From Lentilitoribacter sp. Alg239-R112 (lineage in GTDB: Bacteria; Pseudomonadota; Alphaproteobacteria; Rhizobiales; Rhizobiaceae), in contig NZ_LS999833.1 in the NCBI RefSeq assembly GCF_900537175.1, positions 1,550,001 to 1,614,000 of the forward strand: a stretch of DNA of 64,000 nucleotides, read 5' to 3'. Positions 63,172-64,000 of the stretch are shown here, piece by piece. Every line of letters starts with the position of its first letter. Position 1 is the stretch's first letter. A model generated the notes under the pieces. The model was not told where the DNA came from, did no database searches, and saw only the letters and a program-made list of their open reading frames with translations. The translations under genes were made by a program, and so were the position numbers.

Positions 63172-64000
63172 TCAAGTGAAGTTTGATATACATTGACCAA
63201 GTTCAGCTATTCCCGTTTGGATATTCTCAATACTTGGATGCGAAAAATTTAGCCGCAATGTATTTATTCCCTCTCCATTTGCATGAAATGCATGCCCCGG
63301 CACAAATGCGATTTTGTGCTTATGCAATGCATGTTTTAGCAGCTTTGTCGCATCCATTGTCGCTGGCAATTTCAGCCAAATGAACATACCGCCCTCTGGT
63401 TTTGTCCAACTTACGCCGTTTGGCATATTTACATCCAACGCGCCCAACATGGCATCACGTTTTTGGCAATAAACCAACTTGAGACCTTCAACATGTTCAT
63501 TAAAATCATGTTGCACGACCTCATGAACGGCCATCTGATTTATTGTTGGCGAATGTAGATCCGCAGCCTGTTTTATGAGCACCAGCTTTTCGATGATTTC
63601 CTTTGATGCGCAGACCCACCCTACTCGTAAACCCGGACTGAGAGTCTTCGAAAAACTTCCGCAAAATACCGTTCGCGCATCATCGACAGGTTTCCCATCT
63701 TCCATTTCCAACGCCAAAATAGAGGTTTGGTCTGATCCAGAATAACGTAAGGCCTTATAGGGTGCATCCTCGATAATAATTGAATCTGATATCTCGGCAC
63801 TCTCAAGAATTCTGCGCCGCTCCTGTTCACTTAGTGTAACTCCCGTTGGGTTTGCAAAATCAGGCACAGTATAAATAAACTTTGCTCGCCCATTCCGTTT
63901 TTGCTCGATTTGAAGCGGTTCGAATTCAGGCTCATAAGGCCTAAATGCCTGCAATGCTCCAAGATATGTCGGATTATCGACAACGGCTACATCATCCTTA
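63172..64000 (-). CDS. PLP-dependent aminotransferase, 2-aminoadipate/KAT class (5' end outside window)
   Basis: The C-terminal 275 residues of a fold-type I aminotransferase; the frame is open to the window edge (VAVVDNPTYLGALQAFRPYE), so the N-terminus is missing. The PLP Lys is in FCGSFSKTLSPGLRVGW (family motif SFSKTL-PGLRVG), and FIYTVPDFANPTGVTLSEQE is the substrate-aspartate region. This group (LysN, kynurenine/aminoadipate aminotransferase, or MocR-like without regulator domain) acts on several amino acids; the precise substrate is not clear. The C-terminal Arg for the substrate carboxylate is in INTLRLNFSHPS. Confidence 0.9.
   Translation of the reverse strand, partial: KDDVAVVDNPTYLGALQAFRPYEPEFEPLQIEQKRNGRAKFIYTVPDFANPTGVTLSEQERRRILESAEISDSIIIEDAPYKALRYSGSDQTSILALEMEDGKPVDDARTVFCGSFSKTLSPGLRVGWVCASKEIIEKLVLIKQAADLHSPTINQMAVHEVVQHDFNEHVEGLKLVYCQKRDAMLGALDVNMPNGVSWTKPEGGMFIWLKLPATMDATKLLKHALHKHKIAFVPGHAFHANGEGINTLRLNFSHPSIENIQTGIAELGQCISNFT

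Noticed and set aside
1-64000. CRISPR arrays, insertion sequences, prophage, integron
   Set aside because: No regularly spaced repeats, intact transposase or integrase genes, or phage structural genes were seen on either strand.

Overview
The window is chromosomal DNA of an alphaproteobacterium of the order Hyphomicrobiales (Rhizobiales), probably a marine or host-associated lineage with rather low GC (mid-40s % by eye). The order is indicated by the complete acpXL-fabZ-fabF2-fabF1-adh-lpxXL cluster, which makes the very-long-chain acyl group of rhizobial lipid A, together with the Pseudomonas denitrificans/rhizobial style cob genes and a TolC/PiT/ETF-QO housekeeping background. The species cannot be named from sequence alone.

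Layout. 1-2.7 kb: a substrate-uptake locus (partial TRAP binding protein, Gfo/Idh/MocA oxidoreductase, divergent GntR/FCD regulator) with two matching palindromic operators. 2.9-4.2 kb: a Xre/MbcA-RES toxin-antitoxin operon. 4.2-6.4 kb: a gene-poor stretch with small secreted proteins, a perfect 20-bp palindrome and a decayed TetR gene. 6.5-10.8 kb: an RND efflux pump. 11.3-18.4 kb: tRNA-Ser, a Nudix hydrolase, PiT phosphate transporter, TolC, and a purine-nucleosidase group (MTA/SAH nucleosidase, amidotransferase, AMP nucleosidase). 18.8-22 kb: a Sel1-like protein with a structured leader, an AEC carrier and ETF-ubiquinone oxidoreductase. 22.3-27.7 kb: the lipid A very-long-chain acyl cluster. 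27.7-28.2 kb: an L,D-transpeptidase.

28.2-49.1 kb is a nearly complete cobalamin biosynthesis island: cobD, cobC, cobB, cobA, cbiD, cobK, cobM, cbiG-cobJ, cobI, cobL, cobH, cbiX, cobO, cobN, cobW, cobP, cobQ. An unusually large cobalamin riboswitch precedes the cobP-cobW-cobN-cobO run. The enzyme set mixes early-cobalt markers (CbiX, CbiD, CbiG) with the late-cobalt chelatase subunit CobN.

49.4-59 kb uses the cofactor made next door. Methionine synthase appears as separate polypeptides: a homocysteine-binding protein, a B12 carrier, a pterin-binding protein and a RamA-like ASKHA ferredoxin for reactivation. Among them lie an antiparallel MttB-family corrinoid methyltransferase and four less understood genes (DUF1638, ExoD-like, formyltransferase-like, 'virulence factor' domain). 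The four enzymes that must touch the B12 carrier all carry short Arg/Gly-rich basic tails, while the carrier begins with a strongly acidic segment. I regard this as the most interesting feature of the window. Palindromes with ATATAAAGA/TTTATAT half-sites stand before the homocysteine-binding and pterin-binding genes and suggest a shared methionine/SAH regulator.

59-64 kb holds a cold-shock protein, a large MscS-type channel, an endonuclease/exonuclease/phosphatase-family protein and a PLP aminotransferase cut by the window end.
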